From Sarcophilus harrisii (Eukaryota > Chordata > Mammalia > Dasyuromorphia > Dasyuridae), in the NCBI RefSeq assembly GCF_902635505.1, contig NC_045429.1, positions 137,202,804 through 137,266,803 of the forward strand: a stretch of 64,000 nt of DNA. Direction: 5' to 3'. Of this stretch, positions 63,703-64,000 are shown one piece after another (the first letter of the stretch is position 1; each line of letters starts with the position of its first letter). Position numbers and translations under genes: made by a program. The notes below the pieces were generated by a model. That model did not search any database and had not been told where the DNA came from. It saw only the letters and a program-made list of their open reading frames with translations.

Positions 63703-64000
63703 GATCAAATGAGGTTATATATGCAAAGTGCTTGGGACCTAAGTAGTCATTATGAAGCCTGGAATCTTAGAACTGGAGGATCCCTGACAGGCAATATAGT
63801 CTGTGTGTTCTAGGAATAAGCATATTATTTTAGGAAAAAAAAAATGTTCATTACTTCACTGTACCTAGAGCTAATATATGTATCATTAGAAATATGCAGA
63901 TGCTTTGTCTTGTCTCCTCAGTCATAGAGTAAGACAAATGGAATTAATTGACTGATTGAAGCTGAATGTCTACCCAGACATGTCTCTTAAGGGCAATAAG
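63703..64000. other. Unassigned stretch
   Basis: Nothing recognised up to the window edge. Confidence 0.5.

Noticed and set aside
1-64000. CRISPR arrays, operons, riboswitches, prophage or other bacterial systems
   Set aside because: The sequence is plainly mammalian; no regularly spaced repeats and no gene-dense coding on either strand.

Overview
The window looks like non-coding DNA, intergenic or deep-intronic, from a marsupial genome. The evidence is the repeat population. There are tRNA-headed SINEs whose 3' part carries the RTE-type tail (read here as 'gccaagaaaaccccaaatgg' plus 'catgactgaaaa') of the MAR1 family. There are many MIR-type SINEs and L1 3' ends of marsupial type, and ancient L2 and L3/CR1 LINEs are still legible. 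The species cannot be fixed from this. All assignments come from reading the sequence against remembered family consensuses; no search was run, and boundaries given without target-site duplications (TSDs) are approximate by tens of bases.

No host protein-coding gene, rRNA, tRNA gene or CRISPR array can be supported. The longest open frames (about 110-130 codons) fall in L1 or L2 remains, microsatellites or featureless AT-rich DNA. One 70-bp segment (57359-57428) has exon-like splice signals and is kept as a weak candidate exon.

Layout: 0-8 kb holds L2 and L1 ORF2 remains, a MAR1 SINE, an inverted-repeat DNA transposon and an antisense L1 3' end. 8.9-9.7 kb is an antisense LTR with adjacent internal sequence of an endogenous retrovirus. 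10-20 kb is rich in MIR and has a long antisense L2 (13.75-14.87 kb) and a younger L1 with TSDs (16.5-17.4 kb). 20-30 kb has sense L3/CR1 pieces, an L1 carrying a nested SINE with a clean TSD, and many MAR1/MIR copies. 31.7-34.7 kb is a half-L1 (HAL1-like) element followed by two older L1 tails. 36.3-38.8 kb has an LTR between AT microsatellites and a young L1 beside an antisense older one. 42-45 kb has two consecutive L1 3' parts and an L2 tail. 45-56 kb is MIR, L3/CR1 and hAT-like remains with large GA, AC and TA microsatellites. 58.6-63.7 kb has three solo LTRs of one family, each with a 4-bp TSD, placed among L2 remains; one sits inside one half of a local tandem duplication whose other half preserves the empty site.

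The genes here are all mobile-element genes in decay. They do not form a pathway. The main value of the window is its record of nested and datable insertions; I found no new biological system.
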